Shown: positions 35,521 through 48,260, counted from the stretch's first letter. The stretch is 64,000 bases of DNA from Cristatella mucedo (GCA_009760855.2 WPIO01000066.1:1140501-1204500), one strand, 5' to 3'. The notes: a model not told the origin generated them from the sequence alone. A program made the numbers and translations.

Positions 35521-36059
35521 AAATAGACAGTGATGAAAGATGAAAGAAATAAAAATTGAAAAAAAATTGGGTTATCTGGGGTGCTAGCAAAGGTCTTTAT
35601 TGTACAATTGCTATTATTATAACCAATATTTTTAATGTGGGCTGCAGGGCAAGCTCTTAATGGATTGAGATATAGCCCCACAACTTCCTGGGCCGTTGTT
35701 AACCTGGCTCAGGCCTTGGCAGTGAATTGCTACTGATGCACATACCCTGCCAGCCATGTGCTGTGCGAATTATTTAAAAAAAATAAAATACAAGTTCCAC
35801 CGTGCAGAAAAGTGCTTCTGAAAAGGCCTATCTGAAATTGTGAATGGTTGCTGAAGATAATGCAACTAGTTTTCAATGAGTTCCAAAGTATGCCCTTATT
35901 GTTAAAGTAGCCTTAATAACCTCGTAATTTTGCCTTGTTTAGGAGTGGACAAAATACGATCGCAATTTCATGTCGCTTTACAATATAGGAAGGCATTAGA
36001 ACGGATGGACTGACCACCTTGGTATGATATAAGACCAGAATAATAACTAGGGCTATTAC
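35521..36059. other. unexplained sequence
   Basis: No feature is recognised here. Confidence 0.4.
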
Positions 36060-36140
36060 TTGAGTAATAATAATACAAATGATAATGCACGTTTTTTTGG
36101 AGCCCTCTGAGAACCTAATGTTTCTCTGGTTAGTTTTGAT
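36060..36140 (-). mobile_element. LINE-B tail relic
   Basis: AATAATAATAC is followed by GCCCTCTGAGAACCTAATG, the tail block, with strong divergence. Confidence 0.6.
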
Positions 36141-36426
36141 TTACTTCGAAAGAAGGACCGTTGAAAGGTTAGTGGTACTAGCCTATGCAAGTTCCAAAAA
36201 TTAAGGATGATTAATGAATTTCTGAACAGCAATTTATTAAAAGCAGCCACCATTAGTGATATATCTGAAGGTAGTGGCGACTTAAGTGAGTGTTAAGATT
36301 TCTTTTCTTCAACCGGTTCAGTCTTATAATTAAAATAGATGTTGGATACCCGATTATTACTCCCGCCAGATTAAAAGGATCTAGGAATGTAAAGGCTTGA
36401 GATTTATTTTGGCTAAGCTTAAATAT

Positions 36427-36578
36427 AACAAATATAATTCATTTATATAGCGCCCAAGAAAACCTAATCTCTATTCAGGCGCTTCACATATGCCTCGGGG
36501 CTCGAGCACACGACCTCAGTCAGGCCTTGGTCGGGGCGAGCACCTTAACCGCTAGACCATATCAACTCGGCTTCTCAG
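36427..36578 (-). mobile_element. tRNA-derived SINE, well preserved
   Basis: Reverse complement of the 7312 SINE. It holds the full tail (CATTTATATAGCGCC), a box B-like GGCTCGAGC and box A (TCTAGCGGTTAAGG). Confidence 0.9.
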
Positions 36579-38224
36579 GTATTGTGTGTGCCTAAATCTA
36601 ATACCAAATCCCTGTAATGTCTGTATTGAGCTTTGCATTTGTCAAATCACATATTTACTGGCTGACCAGCACATGCCCACAATCAGGCAGTGCATAAACT
36701 TCGAGGTTCAGACACTTACTCTTTGGTTTTTCGGACCCATGCCTAGTTATCAGAATTACTCTGTAAAGAGGCGGGCCATCGCGGCTCCTGCAGGTTGGAC
36801 TCCAATCGTTCAGCTGCAACCCCAGCAATTCTCAGATTAATTAGAAACCGACTGCTGTCACTGTGAGCTGCAAAAGCCTAGTAGTCACTCCAGACTCATA
36901 TTTAGGTGTTCTGTGACTTATCGACGTAATTAAGAAACTAAAAACGCACCAAGTTTCGGAATAGTTTGAGCGATTAGTTTTTTTAGGTTTCGTGTGCTAT
37001 TAATGTGTACACTTTAACTTTTATATTATTATGAATAAAACCTTAATTATACGACCTAATCCCTGATTATTATTACTATGCAGCATAGACGATCTAGCTA
37101 GACAGAAATTAGCATTCTTTAAAAAGTTACAAAAGCTGAACATACGTTTCTTAGGTTAAAATTATTTAAGTCTTTTATTAAATTCCCTAAACAGATATTA
37201 ACTTATTTGGGAAAGCTGTGCTCGTGTATTATTATTATTAAAATTATGATAGCGTTCAGATTTTTGGCCAAAATTTAAAGGAGACTTTTTAATCAGCCAA
37301 GGTTCGTTCATTGCTACCAAATCCTCCAACTACCCGACATCAATAGTGGTAGCCACAACCGGAAACAACGAAAAATAAATAAATTCAATCTCTCTACCTA
37401 AATCTTTGGGGACCCTAGCGAAATAAATGTCGACCTGCCTATTCCTGAAACTCTACGGTACGGTGCTCTATTGGTTTTATATATCAAATATTTTTATAAA
37501 TAAGCTCTGGCTTAAAGTTATTTTAACATCTGATGACCTTTATTCACAACATGATGTCATAACTATTAAGTACAGACCTTTTGCAGTTAGTGGAAAATTG
37601 TTTCTTGTGCAATCGTGAATTTTAAAACAATACATGTCCTAACTGAGAGTAAGTAACTTTGTGCTTCCATCAGTCTAGATTTATTTTACCCGTGAGATGA
37701 TTTTAGCAGTAAGATTTCAAACGTTTAACAATTGAAGCTACTACTAACACTCTATTGCTATAGTCGTCTTGAGCTACTTTGCATACCAGGTTTAGCACGC
37801 TCTTTACCCACGCTAGATTGCCACCTCGGGCGTCTCCAGGCGTGGCATGGATCTCGGTATGATTTCTGTACGGTAAATCCAAGTATTTGGCTTTATTATC
37901 TTCGCTGTGACTGCTTAGCAGCTGTCCTCGAATACGTTACGCAAAAAGCAACCTGCTTAGGATCAATTGCGATGTTGCCATTAGTCGATAGTTATAGGCC
38001 TGAATAGCTCTGCATCCTTCGTTCGCCCTTTCGACAGCTCGGCTATCAAACCTAAGACTCCTAATTTTAAAGCACCGATCAGCAATCGCTGCAATAGTAG
38101 CTCCTCGGCATTGCTCCAGCATTTGGCGAAACGTCGACGACCGGTAAACTTGAGTAAGGTACTATTCAAGTTCGACGGGGCTAAGTCTGCCAGGAAGGCT
38201 ACACACCGACTTGAATACCCACGT
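36579..38224. other. unexplained block
   Basis: No exon or repeat family is recognised. The sequence near 37975-38220 may hold LINE-A remnants upstream of the copy at 38225, but the match is weak. Confidence 0.35.
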
Positions 38225-38760
38225 GTATCCATTATTAAAAGAGCTAAGACGGCGGCCGGTTGATGAACAGATACAGAGCAAAGTTTTACTCCGACACACA
38301 AAGCCCGCCAGGGCTTAGATCCACCTGAATGAGCTGAACTGAACTAAACTGCTGCGCCAGTTTCAGCCTGCTCGTGCTTTCAGATCCAGTATCGACAGTT
38401 AATTGGCTGTCCAAGTCGTCCGCTTTAAGAACTTTGGCGACAGAAGCTTTATCTCTGCAGGTCCTCCACTGTGGAACTCGCTTTAATAATACTTGCGCAA
38501 CGACAACTACTAGCTTGCTTCCGCCGATAGCTCATCCTTTCTACCCGCCCCGGGCTGCTACTTCCACGCTACCAACTACCTCAACTGCTCGTCTGACTCT
38601 GCTATTTGTCCCACTTTCCCTTTGCTGCGTAAGATGAAGTCTGTTGGCTAACGAATGCGTACCGAAAGCCGCTTAGGCTGTGAGTGGGCTATGTAAAACT
38701 CTCCTGTTTAACACCGGCATAGCCTTTCTGGCTTTGCGGAGTTGCAGACGGAGATACAGA
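38225..38760 (+). mobile_element. LINE-A 3' part, degenerate
   Basis: Matches include ATACAGAGCAAAGTTTTACT, the ALRS block, the GDRSFS block with CTCTGCAGGTCC, and the tip (GGAGTTGCAGACGGAGATAC). Numerous substitutions. Confidence 0.8.
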
Positions 38761-40879
38761 CTCTTTAATAGTTTTAGGCACGAGTGTCTGAGCATTATTC
38801 TTTGAATTCGCACATTCTTACCTTGTGCTTCTCTCTCGGAATGTCTTAAGTGCACGATGAGCGATTTAGCTTTGCATAGTGCCATTTAAAAAGATTGATG
38901 TGATGTTCATTTCAACATTAATTATACTCTTAGTCGTCCGTCGTTCGAGACAACCCATTATTTACTCACTAGTCAACTGATTTCCTCTGGTGTCTCATTT
39001 TTGCCCTACACTGCACCATGCTGCAGGAATTTTGCCTGTGAGTTCATCGGATGAGTGAACACTTAGGCTATAGGCAGAGGCTTAATCTACAGATTTAAGC
39101 ACCTTGACAACATCTGCTGGCACTATCTGGCAATGAAAATACATGGTATTGCAAACGTAGTAGTCATTTTTTTAAGTGCGGTATCGCTTGTGGAATGCTC
39201 AGCCATACCTCAGACGCAGTTCCCACAGAATGCTGGCTGCACTGCTTCCTGGCTCTACCAAAGTTGTAGAAGCTTTGCAATTACTTAAGGCTCAGAATCC
39301 CATTCAATCAAGAAGTTGCAAGTTTACTTGTTTGGAGATTATTGAGATTTATCAGCTATCCGTCGCTCGCCGCAGTCATTATTATTGAGAAAGCACGCCT
39401 CTTAATCAGTTCTTTATTAAACGAAATGGGAATCTCCATGAAACGTGTGATTCAAGCTGCACACATCTATCGCATAACTTCGCATGTTTATAGATATTTC
39501 AATAACATTAGGCACTTTTCTTATGCTATTCGAGTGCTCGAAGAGCTAGTTAAGCTCAAAATCCTATCTCCTTATTTGATAAATTCATTTCTCAAACAAA
39601 TTGAATAGCTCGCATGCAGCATAAGCGGGTTACTTATCGTGCAGTGCGAGGCCGCCGCTGGAACGCAATTAAAGGTCCGCATTTTTTCAGCAGCCGCAAT
39701 TTAAATAGCTTTTGTCTAGGATTCACTTGCAAACTTGAAACCGTAAATTTACAAAGAACAGGAGGTGATACAGTGAGACCAGCCAGCCTTGAAATAGATC
39801 GTAACGCTTCGAAGCTTACCTCGAAAGTATGTTAAACAGGCATAAAAGTACGACAGAGCCCATGCCGGCTGCCAGAATACCATGGCAGTAGAATGTAGCG
39901 GAGAAAAGAATGTAGACGTCGGAAAAAATTAATATTGTGTAGCCCTGTTCAACGCTACGTATCAACAATGGCTAAGCAGGCGGCGAGCTCAAGTGGTTAT
40001 TCTAACCCTCCAGACGTCTTGGTTTGCACGAGAATATCATACTGACGTATGCATTCAATCGCCTAATCCAAGCTAATCGTGGTTATTATTTTGGAGCATT
40101 GCCGTGCTAATGCTCACCTTAATTGGCTAAGAATAATTTCAGGCATGAATTAACTGGAAACGGTCTACCAGTTCAACCAGTCTCGGTGCAGCTGGAGACT
40201 ATGTTTGACTTCAAAGGGGCCCCTGATGACTTTTTTGCTTAATGCGTTGAGCTGTTACAGAACTGGAATTGGAAAAAACAATCCAAGGGATGCGAAGCAA
40301 CAGGTCCATAAGTTTCACTTTACAGTTGCTGTGCAGCAAGCAGGCTCATTGAGGTGTGTACAATTAACTCTCGGTTTACTGTAAGTTTTCACCCAGGACC
40401 CGAGTTGGTTCTAATGTCGAGATTGTTGGAATATTGTTGCGCAGCCAGCGACAAAAATTTCGCTGGACACCTATTGTGCTTGAAAGTACGACACCGGCAC
40501 TGTATCCGTCCCAAAAACTAGAGACGAAATCGCTGCATCTGTAAAAGGTGAAGAACTTGGATCATTCCTTTGCTACATCGGCTCAAGTGCCCCGAAACAC
40601 CTACGACAGCCAATACGATGTAGCTTAAGATTATTGAAGATAATTTAAACCTAAAGCATCAAGTACGTCGGTCAGAAGATCACGCAACCCTGAACCCTTA
40701 CTGCAACTGCAGACAGGAGCACGAAATACGTTATGGGTGTCTATACTTCTGGGCACGAGAGTAGCCATGCCAACTCCATGCCCGCCCACCGTGACCACCA
40801 TGTGCATGAGCTTCGAACTTCGCATCTCGGCATAATTAAAACGAAAGCGGCTGATACAAGCTATGTCTGATGGCCAGGA
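38761..40879. other. unexplained block
   Basis: Plus-strand frames at 39176-39388, 39342-39608 and 39614-39835 have no recognised family. The segment 39930-40620 could be degraded gag-side sequence of the LTR element whose integrase lies at 41.9 kb, but I could not confirm any gag motif. Confidence 0.35.
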
Positions 40880-41484
40880 AGTGACATACATAGAGTAGTT
40901 TGTTCGCACAGCAGAGAGCCAGCCGATGCCCAACAACGACAGTTTATTACCAACGCACGGAGCCGAAGAGCACACGAATCCCTTCGGCCCCTACTCTCGC
41001 TCGACTCTCCACTCCTCCACTCTCCAGTTTACTATCTCCCCATCAGCTGGTTACCAGCCTGTGTCCATACCACATCACAGGCGGACTACAGCTGTGCACC
41101 GGCCGACCCAGATGGTGAATCCACTGTAGTTTGAGTGTATGCCGGCTCCTCTGATGAGCCTGTGATGTGGCATGGATACAGGCCGGTAACCACTGGTGGC
41201 CAGATGGTGGATTCACCACCAGGGTCGGCCGCTGCACAGTTGTGGTCCTCGATGAATCATCGGGGTCTACAAGGGGACTGGAGGAGGTGGAAGGAGACTC
41301 GAGTGTAAGAAAGGGGCGAAGGGAGTCGTGCGTCTTGCTTCTCCGTGCCTTGTACAATAAACCGTTGGCGTTATTCTGGGCCAGCGTTCGGTCTGCCGAA
41401 CCACATCCACCATCTGGCCACCAGTGGGTTACCAGCCTGCGTCCATGCCACATCACAAGCTCATCAGAGGAGCCGGCATACAAT
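40880..41484. mobile_element. LTR-like repeat cluster in foldback arrangement
   Basis: Three pieces of one family lie side by side: minus at about 41128-40880, plus at 41131-41399 and minus at about 41484-41400. Shared words include TGTGATGTGGCATGGA, GGATTCACCA, GGGTCGGCCG and an AATAAA signal (CAATAAACC in the plus piece, GGTAATAAACTG in the minus piece). The starts TGTATGCCGG and the AATAAA resemble an LTR of about 300 bp. The 41131-41220 and 41400-41484 arms form an inverted repeat of about 80 bp. A related copy sits in LINE-A at 18.3 kb. Confidence 0.62.
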
Positions 41485-41889
41485 ACATACATACACACGT
41501 ACATACGAACTACAGATAGGGATGTAGAATAGGTGTGCCATAGCTGACCCCCCTGTTGCAACCAAATCAGGATTGCACAGCCGGCGACCTTGCATAAGTA
41601 GAGTGACCAAGTGGGACCTAGGCGAGTATTCACTCACTTCTTGCCTGGCCACTCGACAACCACTGCTGACTAATAGTAACGAATTCGTTCTCAAAGCTGC
41701 CTACAGTATTCAGCATGAGGGAGGCAAAGTCAGGAACTACAGTCTTGACCCTGCCGACACCCTTTGCCGAATAGGAACTACCGAGAGTAACAGTGCATGA
41801 CAATAGACGGCTGTTCATTTCCCACGATCTTGATATATTAGTACAGGATACCTGTATTCAGGACTTTCTTTCGTTAACTTATCACCCAT

Positions 41890-42150
41890 AGATCAATGAA
41901 CCAGCTAAGGACTTCGTGCATACTTTCAAGTGGGCGCTAGCCGGTACAAGCGATCCTAAGTGCCGGATCGACCAGTTTCTGTTGAACTGCTGCTCTTCTG
42001 AAAACACCACAACCGGTTTCACTCGGTCGCAGTTACTGCCAAGTCAAAACTTGCTCAGCTGCTTGGAATTGCTATGTCCTGCGACTAAGGGAGCTGCCAT
42101 GCCTTCGACTCCAAACAATCCCATCCGATATGCGAGGTAAGCGAATTATG
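41890..42150 (+). pseudogene. Gypsy-type integrase C-terminal relic
   Basis: The translation contains FVHTFKWALAG, then RIDQFLLNCCSSENTTTGF, SQLL and CLELL. This follows the Gypsy (Ty3-type) integrase pattern of a VQTFK block, RLDRFLLNYRSTPHATTG and a downstream LDLL block. The preceding catalytic core is not readable and the frame ends at 42140. It is a decayed pol fragment of an LTR retrotransposon, in the same orientation as the plus LTR-like piece at 41.13 kb and probably the same element. Confidence 0.7.
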
Positions 42151-42329
42151 ACCTGGTGCAGTACAGGCATTGCCGTGACAGGACAGCCAACTGGTCTCAG
42201 GAAAACGTAACGGCAGCCAAGGACTGTGTGATGCATTGAGTTGAAATGAAATATGGTGATGACTATGTGCTTCATCACTAGTATTAGGTCTTCCTCCACT
42301 CTGACCCTGCCCACTCTTTCCCAGGGTCA

Positions 42330-42460
42330 GATGTGCTAGCCTCAAACCAAGGTCGAGGAGAAAGTATTTGGTGACTGAGATCGTTGGCTCGAGCCCCGTT
42401 ACATGTATCAAGCCCCCGAAGAGAGATTAAGTTATCTTATAGCCCTTGACACTCGAACAA
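42330..42460 (+). mobile_element. tRNA-derived SINE, degraded
   Basis: ACTGAGATCGTTGGCTCGAG, then CGAAGAGAGATTAAGTTATC match the box B region and tail of the 7312 SINE. The head is poor. Confidence 0.6.
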
Positions 42461-42719
42461 AATTGGGTATGTAAAATTGTGGGGATTCGCATCATGTTGC
42501 ACTCCGAGAGGGTGAAAGTGTTAAAATTGCAGCTCTCCTACGGCTAAAGCTGCGTTTACACAGCCGACTTTCCCATATATTTTGGACAGATTTACCGCGA
42601 ATGTAAGCTACTATGCCATCATAAGTCACAGCATTTTGGGTGAGGACTTAAGTCTGCAGACTTATCAAAAGAAGAATCTCTAAAAAATTTTTGGCTACCT
42701 GATGATCAAGCCGACTCGT

Positions 42720-42800
42720 TAGAGCTACGTGGCTCATCGAGTAAGCCTCGCGGTCACAATCAGAGTAGCCTAAGTTCGCAGGCTCGAGTATGCTGTGGCG
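42720..42800 (+). mobile_element. second-type SINE head, possible
   Basis: Box A-like TGGCTCATCGAGTAAG and box B-like GCAGGCTCGAGTATGC have the spacing of the candidate at 10275. Only the head is recognisable. Confidence 0.35.
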
Positions 42801-43689
42801 TTCAGAGTAAGTCCTCGAATACGGGCCGCTTATGCGTTGAAACAATACTTCGGCGTTTTATAAATATAATATCCCGTTGGTGTGTTTGTTCGATACAACG
42901 ACAAACACGCAACGGCACATCTTGCTTAGCACTATACACCTGGACACCGGTATTCGTAGACATTGCTTGGTACTACTGCCTCCGCGAAAAAGATTTCTTA
43001 TATTAATTATCTTCCCGTTATTTCGCATACAGCTCTATAACGATTACTGCAGCAGAGAACTCAACTTACGTTGGTGTTCGCTGGACGTATTTCCGAGGAA
43101 ACCCTCTTCCACGAAAGAATCCAGAATTAGTAAACTGGCTAAGTCGGCCAACCAGCCTGTCGCAGGCCGGACTAAAGCTTGGGGTAAATTTCCTAACTGA
43201 GATGAAAGTCGGCGTTTGTCAGATGGACTGTCTGCCGTGGAAAAGCAGCTTAAGATGAATTGCAATCCTGGCAATGAGGTTCTGGTGCTCGAAGTGCTGC
43301 ACCAGTCTGCTGAATGCTACTGTGTGTGGGACTGCAGGCAATTACACGAAGCACAGCTTGGCCAACAGAGGAGTAGAGCATATATAACCGGCTTTATTTT
43401 GATTCATTTAAACAAGTGTGCCATTCACAGTGGATGGCAGGCAAAATGCCTAAAAAATGCCCGGCTGCCTCTCTGAGAGAACTCGTGATGACTTAGGACC
43501 AGACAGTCGAAAGAGCAAAGGAAAGTTGTGAACAGCAGAAGAGATGGTAGAATATAGTGCCAGAGATTAGAGCTTACATAGGCTGGAGCATGCGTGTTTC
43601 TTGAATGAGGTTGCTCATCCACACATAGCACGCAGGTAAATGCCTGCAGAATTGATCTTAGGGAGACAACGGAGAAAGCACAGAATACG
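42801..43689. other. unexplained block
   Basis: Short frames at 42877-43200 and 43216-43476 are not recognised. Confidence 0.35.
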
Positions 43690-43870
43690 TGGGAGTGAGC
43701 ATGCATTTGCATGTGTGTCTTGAAGTGTGTGCTTGTGCGTGGGTGAGTGCAAATGTATGCATGTGTACGTGTGTATGTGTGTGCGTATACATGTACATGT
43801 GTGTGCACTTGAGTGTATTTATGTGTGTGTTTGTATTTGTATGGCAGTGTCAGTGTGTGTATGCATGCCC
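43690..43870. repeat. TG-rich low-complexity tract
   Basis: Irregular TGTG/TGCATG-rich sequence leading into the GA array. Confidence 0.85.
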
Positions 43871-43883
43871 GCACCAGTGCTAG

Positions 43884-43884
<1 letters not shown>

Positions 43885-43947
<63 letters not shown>

Positions 43948-44345
43948 GGAGAGAGAGAGAGACGGAGTCAGAGACAGAGACCGAGAGACAGAGAGAGACA
44001 GAGAGAGACAGAGAGAGAGAGACAGAGACAGAGAGAGACAGAGAGAGACAGAGAGACAGAGAGACAGAGAGAGACAGAGAGAGACAGAGAGAGAGAGAGA
44101 GACAAAGACAGACAGAGAGAGACAGAGAGAGACAGAGAGAGACAGAGACAGACAGAGACAGACAGAGACAGACAGAGACAGACAGAGACAGGCAGAGACA
44201 GGCAGAGACAGACAGAGACAGACAGAGACAGACAGAGACAGACAGAGACAGACAGAGACAGACAGAGACAGACAGAGACAGACAGAGACAGACAGAGACA
44301 GACAGAGACAGACAGAGACAGACAGAGACAGACAGAGACAGACAC
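43885..44345. repeat. (GA)n passing into (GACAGA)n hexanucleotide minisatellite
   Basis: A GA run is followed by irregular GAGACAGA motifs. From about 44140 a nearly perfect GACAGA array runs to 44342, with a GGCAGA variant near 44190. Because neither strand contains stop triplets in this composition, four long spurious frames of 176 to 251 codons arise. Confidence 0.97.
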
Positions 44346-45834
44346 GGGGAGACAAAGAGAGTGATAGGGAGGTAAGAGAGAGAAAGAGTGAGAGAGAAGC
44401 CCACACACAAGAGTCAGCAGTGACAAATCTCTTAGGAATATTATTAGTAATAACAATAATAGTGAAACGATGTTATTGTTAGTCTCTGCTGGCAGTGTTT
44501 GTCTCTCTACCACTCTGACAGGAAATCTGAGAATCGATTTCGTTTGATGATGCCATGATATGGAGGACTAGTATTAAAGGATTGGTCCACAAGTAGTTAT
44601 GCCTGCCTTCCTCTAAGACGACTAGCTCAAGTGTTACAGCTCAGCAAGTGGTTGGAGGGCCATTTTGTTGTTTTCCACCTAGCAAGACTGGAAGTACACC
44701 TACCACAAAGCTGGCTTTGTCAGCTAGGTACTTGTCTTTTCATCATTAGCAACAAGTCATTTGCCGAACTGGTTACTATATGGTAACAACTACCCGACTG
44801 CGAGAGAGGAAATGAGTGCCCCTGCTCCAGATTTGGTAAGGGCCAGTGCTAGGTCGTGCCACTGCACACATGCAGGCCAAAGCCTTTTGCATCCGCCAAT
44901 GCCTCTGATGACAGGACCTGCCAGCGAGACCTAGTAATTATATAATGCTGCGATGACAGCAAGATAAAGCAAGTTTACTTGTGGTGTCAGCAGTCTTTTC
45001 TCAAGCTGGCATGCTTCCGTAGTACTTATAGCTGACACATTGAGCAAGATTTCACCTGCCAAATGTTCAGGCACACTGCTGATATCTGTGGTATCGCTGG
45101 GTAGTTGTTTCTTCACAGGCTGCATCTGTAATGCTCATGCTTTGTCGCTCCTGTGGCACAAAAATTTGAGCTATCACTTTCCTGCTAAACTCACGGGCCT
45201 TTACTACATATTGGCGGATATCACGTAATGTGACAGTTGCAGGTGCCAGCAGCTTTCGTTTCGGCTTGTATCTGTGTGCCATCTTCTGGAAGCTGCTCGG
45301 CCACTGAAGACAAATGACTGCTCACGTCTCACCTCACAAGGACCATGGATCTACTGTATTCACTCTACTACTCGGGATATTTTCCTGCTCAGTGGCCAAG
45401 CTGCAGATAAAAAAAAAGATTAACTCAAGCAACCTGCACCATTAGCCAGCGGCATGTTTACTCACCCCACCACCGGCTGTCACTTTTCTGAGCTGCCCCA
45501 CCAGGGCATGGCCTAAAACACTGGCCAAGCCTCTCCGAAGGTGCCTCAGCAGTTATCGCAGTGTCAGCAGCCAGGCCCCGAGGTACCAGAAATTCACCAC
45601 CGGCTCACGGGCTATCAATATTCTGCTGCAACAAGGGCTAGTGTGTCCTGGAGAGATATATATATATATATAGCCGTCTGGGAGCCGCACTCTAGGATGT
45701 CGGCAACAGCCTGCTTTTTCAAGTCCAATTGGTGTCCAGCACCGAAGTGGCATTTCTCTAGGTGACTGCATTAGTCCTCAATTAATTCTCTCAGGTTTCA
45801 CCTGAATAAGGCTATGAAAGTTCAGGCCAACTAA
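44346..45834. other. GC-richer block of unknown nature
   Basis: This stretch is visibly richer in G and C than its surroundings. It carries minus-strand frames at 45282-45067 (MAHRYKPKRKLLAPATVTLR start) and 45125-44931. No family is recognised. It may be an internal part of an unidentified transposable element. A small AT repeat lies at 45655-45672. Confidence 0.35.
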
Positions 45835-46560
45835 GATGGGGATACTGCATCTAAATTCTTTCCAGCATACATGTCTTTTTATCCACTACTATAACTCACT
45901 GCAGGTACACTGCTTGCTGACCTACCGGAGTCTGCAATCGTGTGCTTACAGCTGGTTCCAAACACTGATGCTAGGCTTTTTTTTTCGTGAACGTCACAGT
46001 TGCCACATTGAAACACCTCTCACCGACCTGCTATGGTTCCCACTGGAGCATCACGCCGACTTCAAAGTTTTGTCACTCACTTTTAGGTCTCTTCCTTATT
46101 GGGCTTCAGCCTACCTATCAGATTTACTGTACCACCAGGCTAAGCATCTTACCAATCGTTTTGAAATCTAATTGTTTACCTACATCTCGTACACACATAA
46201 AGTCCTTTGGAGACCGTACATTTAATTCGTATCCTCCCAAGGCCTGGAAGTCACTCCTGACTTTCATCGTGAAATCCTATGACTTGATCAAATTTAAAAA
46301 TAAACTGAAAACGATTCATTTTTACCACAGCATTTAGTCGGTTCATGTGATTCGTCCTTTATGTCCTTAAGCATGCTGACGTTGTGCATGCTGCAACTAA
46401 CCATACTTTAATGCCGACCCGGTGCATGCCACCCATAACCATGCTATTCTTGCAGTTTATTGAGCATGCTATCAATAGCCATTCAATCCTATTCCTTTGC
46501 AGACAATGGAAATAACCTAGAAAGAGATTGAGTTTTCTGAGGGCCCTTAATCTAGTGCAT
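45835..46560 (+). mobile_element. LINE-B 3' part
   Basis: Frames keep ERHSCHIETPLTDLLWFPLE, FKVLSLTFRSLPYWASAYLS and the C-terminus (FKNKLKTIHFYHSI), then the 3' UTR and tail block. It has frameshifts. Confidence 0.85.
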
Positions 46561-46569
46561 TATTACTGT

Positions 46570-47212
46570 AAACGATACTATTGCACCATGTCTGCATATG
46601 CAATCAGGTACTTGCAATTAGTGCAAAACTCTGGTTAGGTCTGTTTGTTGTTAGCTTTGTGGTTGTTCGGTCACACCACTACGTGCTGCCCTTAAACATC
46701 TTCCAGCCGAGCACCTCATCGGATTGAAGGACCTTACACTCATCTATAGCTTCCTTCATCATCTGACTCCGGCCTACCTAATATAATGGTTTTTCTACCA
46801 GGTTAGGCTAAAACTAACAGTGTACCTACTAAAGTGGTACAGTTATTTATTGCAAGCACCTTCAATGCCTTGGACATGTTGCCTTTTTTTACAAAGACTT
46901 TGACTCATTCTCATCTTAAGTCACCACTACGTTGGACTTAACAACATTTAAAAGAAGCATGTAATTCTCCTGTTTACCACAGCCTTTAGTCAGTCGTGGC
47001 GATTCACTTTGCTTGTGCTTTTGGGTGCAGACGCTGTGAATGCATCCGCTAAGCAGGTTTTACAAGTTGAAATCCTGTATGCTTCTTCTAACCATGGCAT
47101 GCATGTTGCCTGGTGCGTGTTACCAATAATCGTTTGGTCATGCTTCTGTAAGGCACATGGAAAGTGCTTAGCTGCGGGGACTTTATCAAGTGAGATATTA
47201 TTATTATTATTA
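46570..47212 (+). mobile_element. LINE-B 3' part, very degenerate
   Basis: Weak matches to the C-terminal coding region are followed by a recognisable tail (GCTGCGGGGACTTTATCAAG, then an ATT run). It directly follows another LINE-B copy in the same orientation. Confidence 0.7.
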
Positions 47213-48024
47213 TATAGCTTCAAAGAAGACATTTTTCGAATTGTGTTTCAAATTATTGGTCAAATCATTCAGTTTTGGTGGATTTCTTCTTTTACCCTGG
47301 ATGCCTTCTCCATATCTATTAATTGTTTGCTATGGTCTAGCATGCCAAGTGCATGGTTTTTACTTTGATCAGACGAAAACGCTTTCAATAACTTTTGTAA
47401 TTATAATCGAACGCTTTTGCTCAGTCTTGACCTGGAACTGGGTTATATTATCGCAATGATTAACTCCAGGTAAGTTTCGGTTAACCTCGTTAGAGATAGT
47501 TTATGTATCCTGCATTTTATAATTTCCATGGCAGTATTACAGAGTTAGTACTGCGAGCACTTGTTTTTTATGTGAAATCTATTACAAAATGACCGCCATT
47601 TTTGTTTGAAGGTGCTGCTGCTACCCGTTTTCATTACCTCCTGGTGCTTCTAAATTATTGATTTTTCTATCATGGACGAGCTTTAGCAATTTTGGCTGAC
47701 AGATGTGTTACTGAAGCCAGTAAAACGTCTACGAAACAAGATAGAGACCTAAAATAACTTGGAATGATGCGGCTTTAGGATTCAGCTGATAATTTCATAA
47801 GCATATACACCCAAGTGGTAAGGTTTTAAGTACTGACAACTAAATTAAGATGAATATCCACCATAGGGCAAGTAGAAATTCGATCTTCAAGCCAATCCAA
47901 CTCATCTCACGTTCGTGGAAGGTATCTACATTTTACGTTAGCTGGTTATATTTTGAAAGGAAAATCGGAGTGTACACTGACAAGGTCAGCAAGTTTCAGT
48001 CATGTACGCTTTAGCTTGTCTTAT
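47213..48024. other. unexplained sequence
   Basis: No feature is recognised here. Confidence 0.4.
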
Positions 48025-48260
48025 TATTGATGTGCTTATGCGTGCTGACACTGTGCATGCTGCCACTAACCACATTCGCATGCTGACCCTGTGCATGTCA
48101 CCCCTAACCATATTATTCATTTTGTTTGTTTTTCAAGCATGATTTTACTTACCATTCAATTGCATTTCACTTCGCAGCAAATGTAAAGCGCCTAGAGAGA
48201 AATTAAGTTCTCTGAGGGTGCTTTATCAAGCGAATTACTATTATTATTATCATGGCAGCT
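48025..48260 (+). mobile_element. LINE-B 3' UTR and tail
   Basis: GTGCTTATGCGTGCTGACAC, the CATGCTGCC repeats, AAATGTAAAGCGCCTAGAGA and an ATT-rich tail. No coding part is left. Confidence 0.88.

Noticed and set aside
43727-44513. Long reading frames of 176-251 codons on both strands
   Set aside because: They are produced by the GA/GACAGA simple repeat, which lacks stop triplets. There is no protein-like composition outside the repeat.
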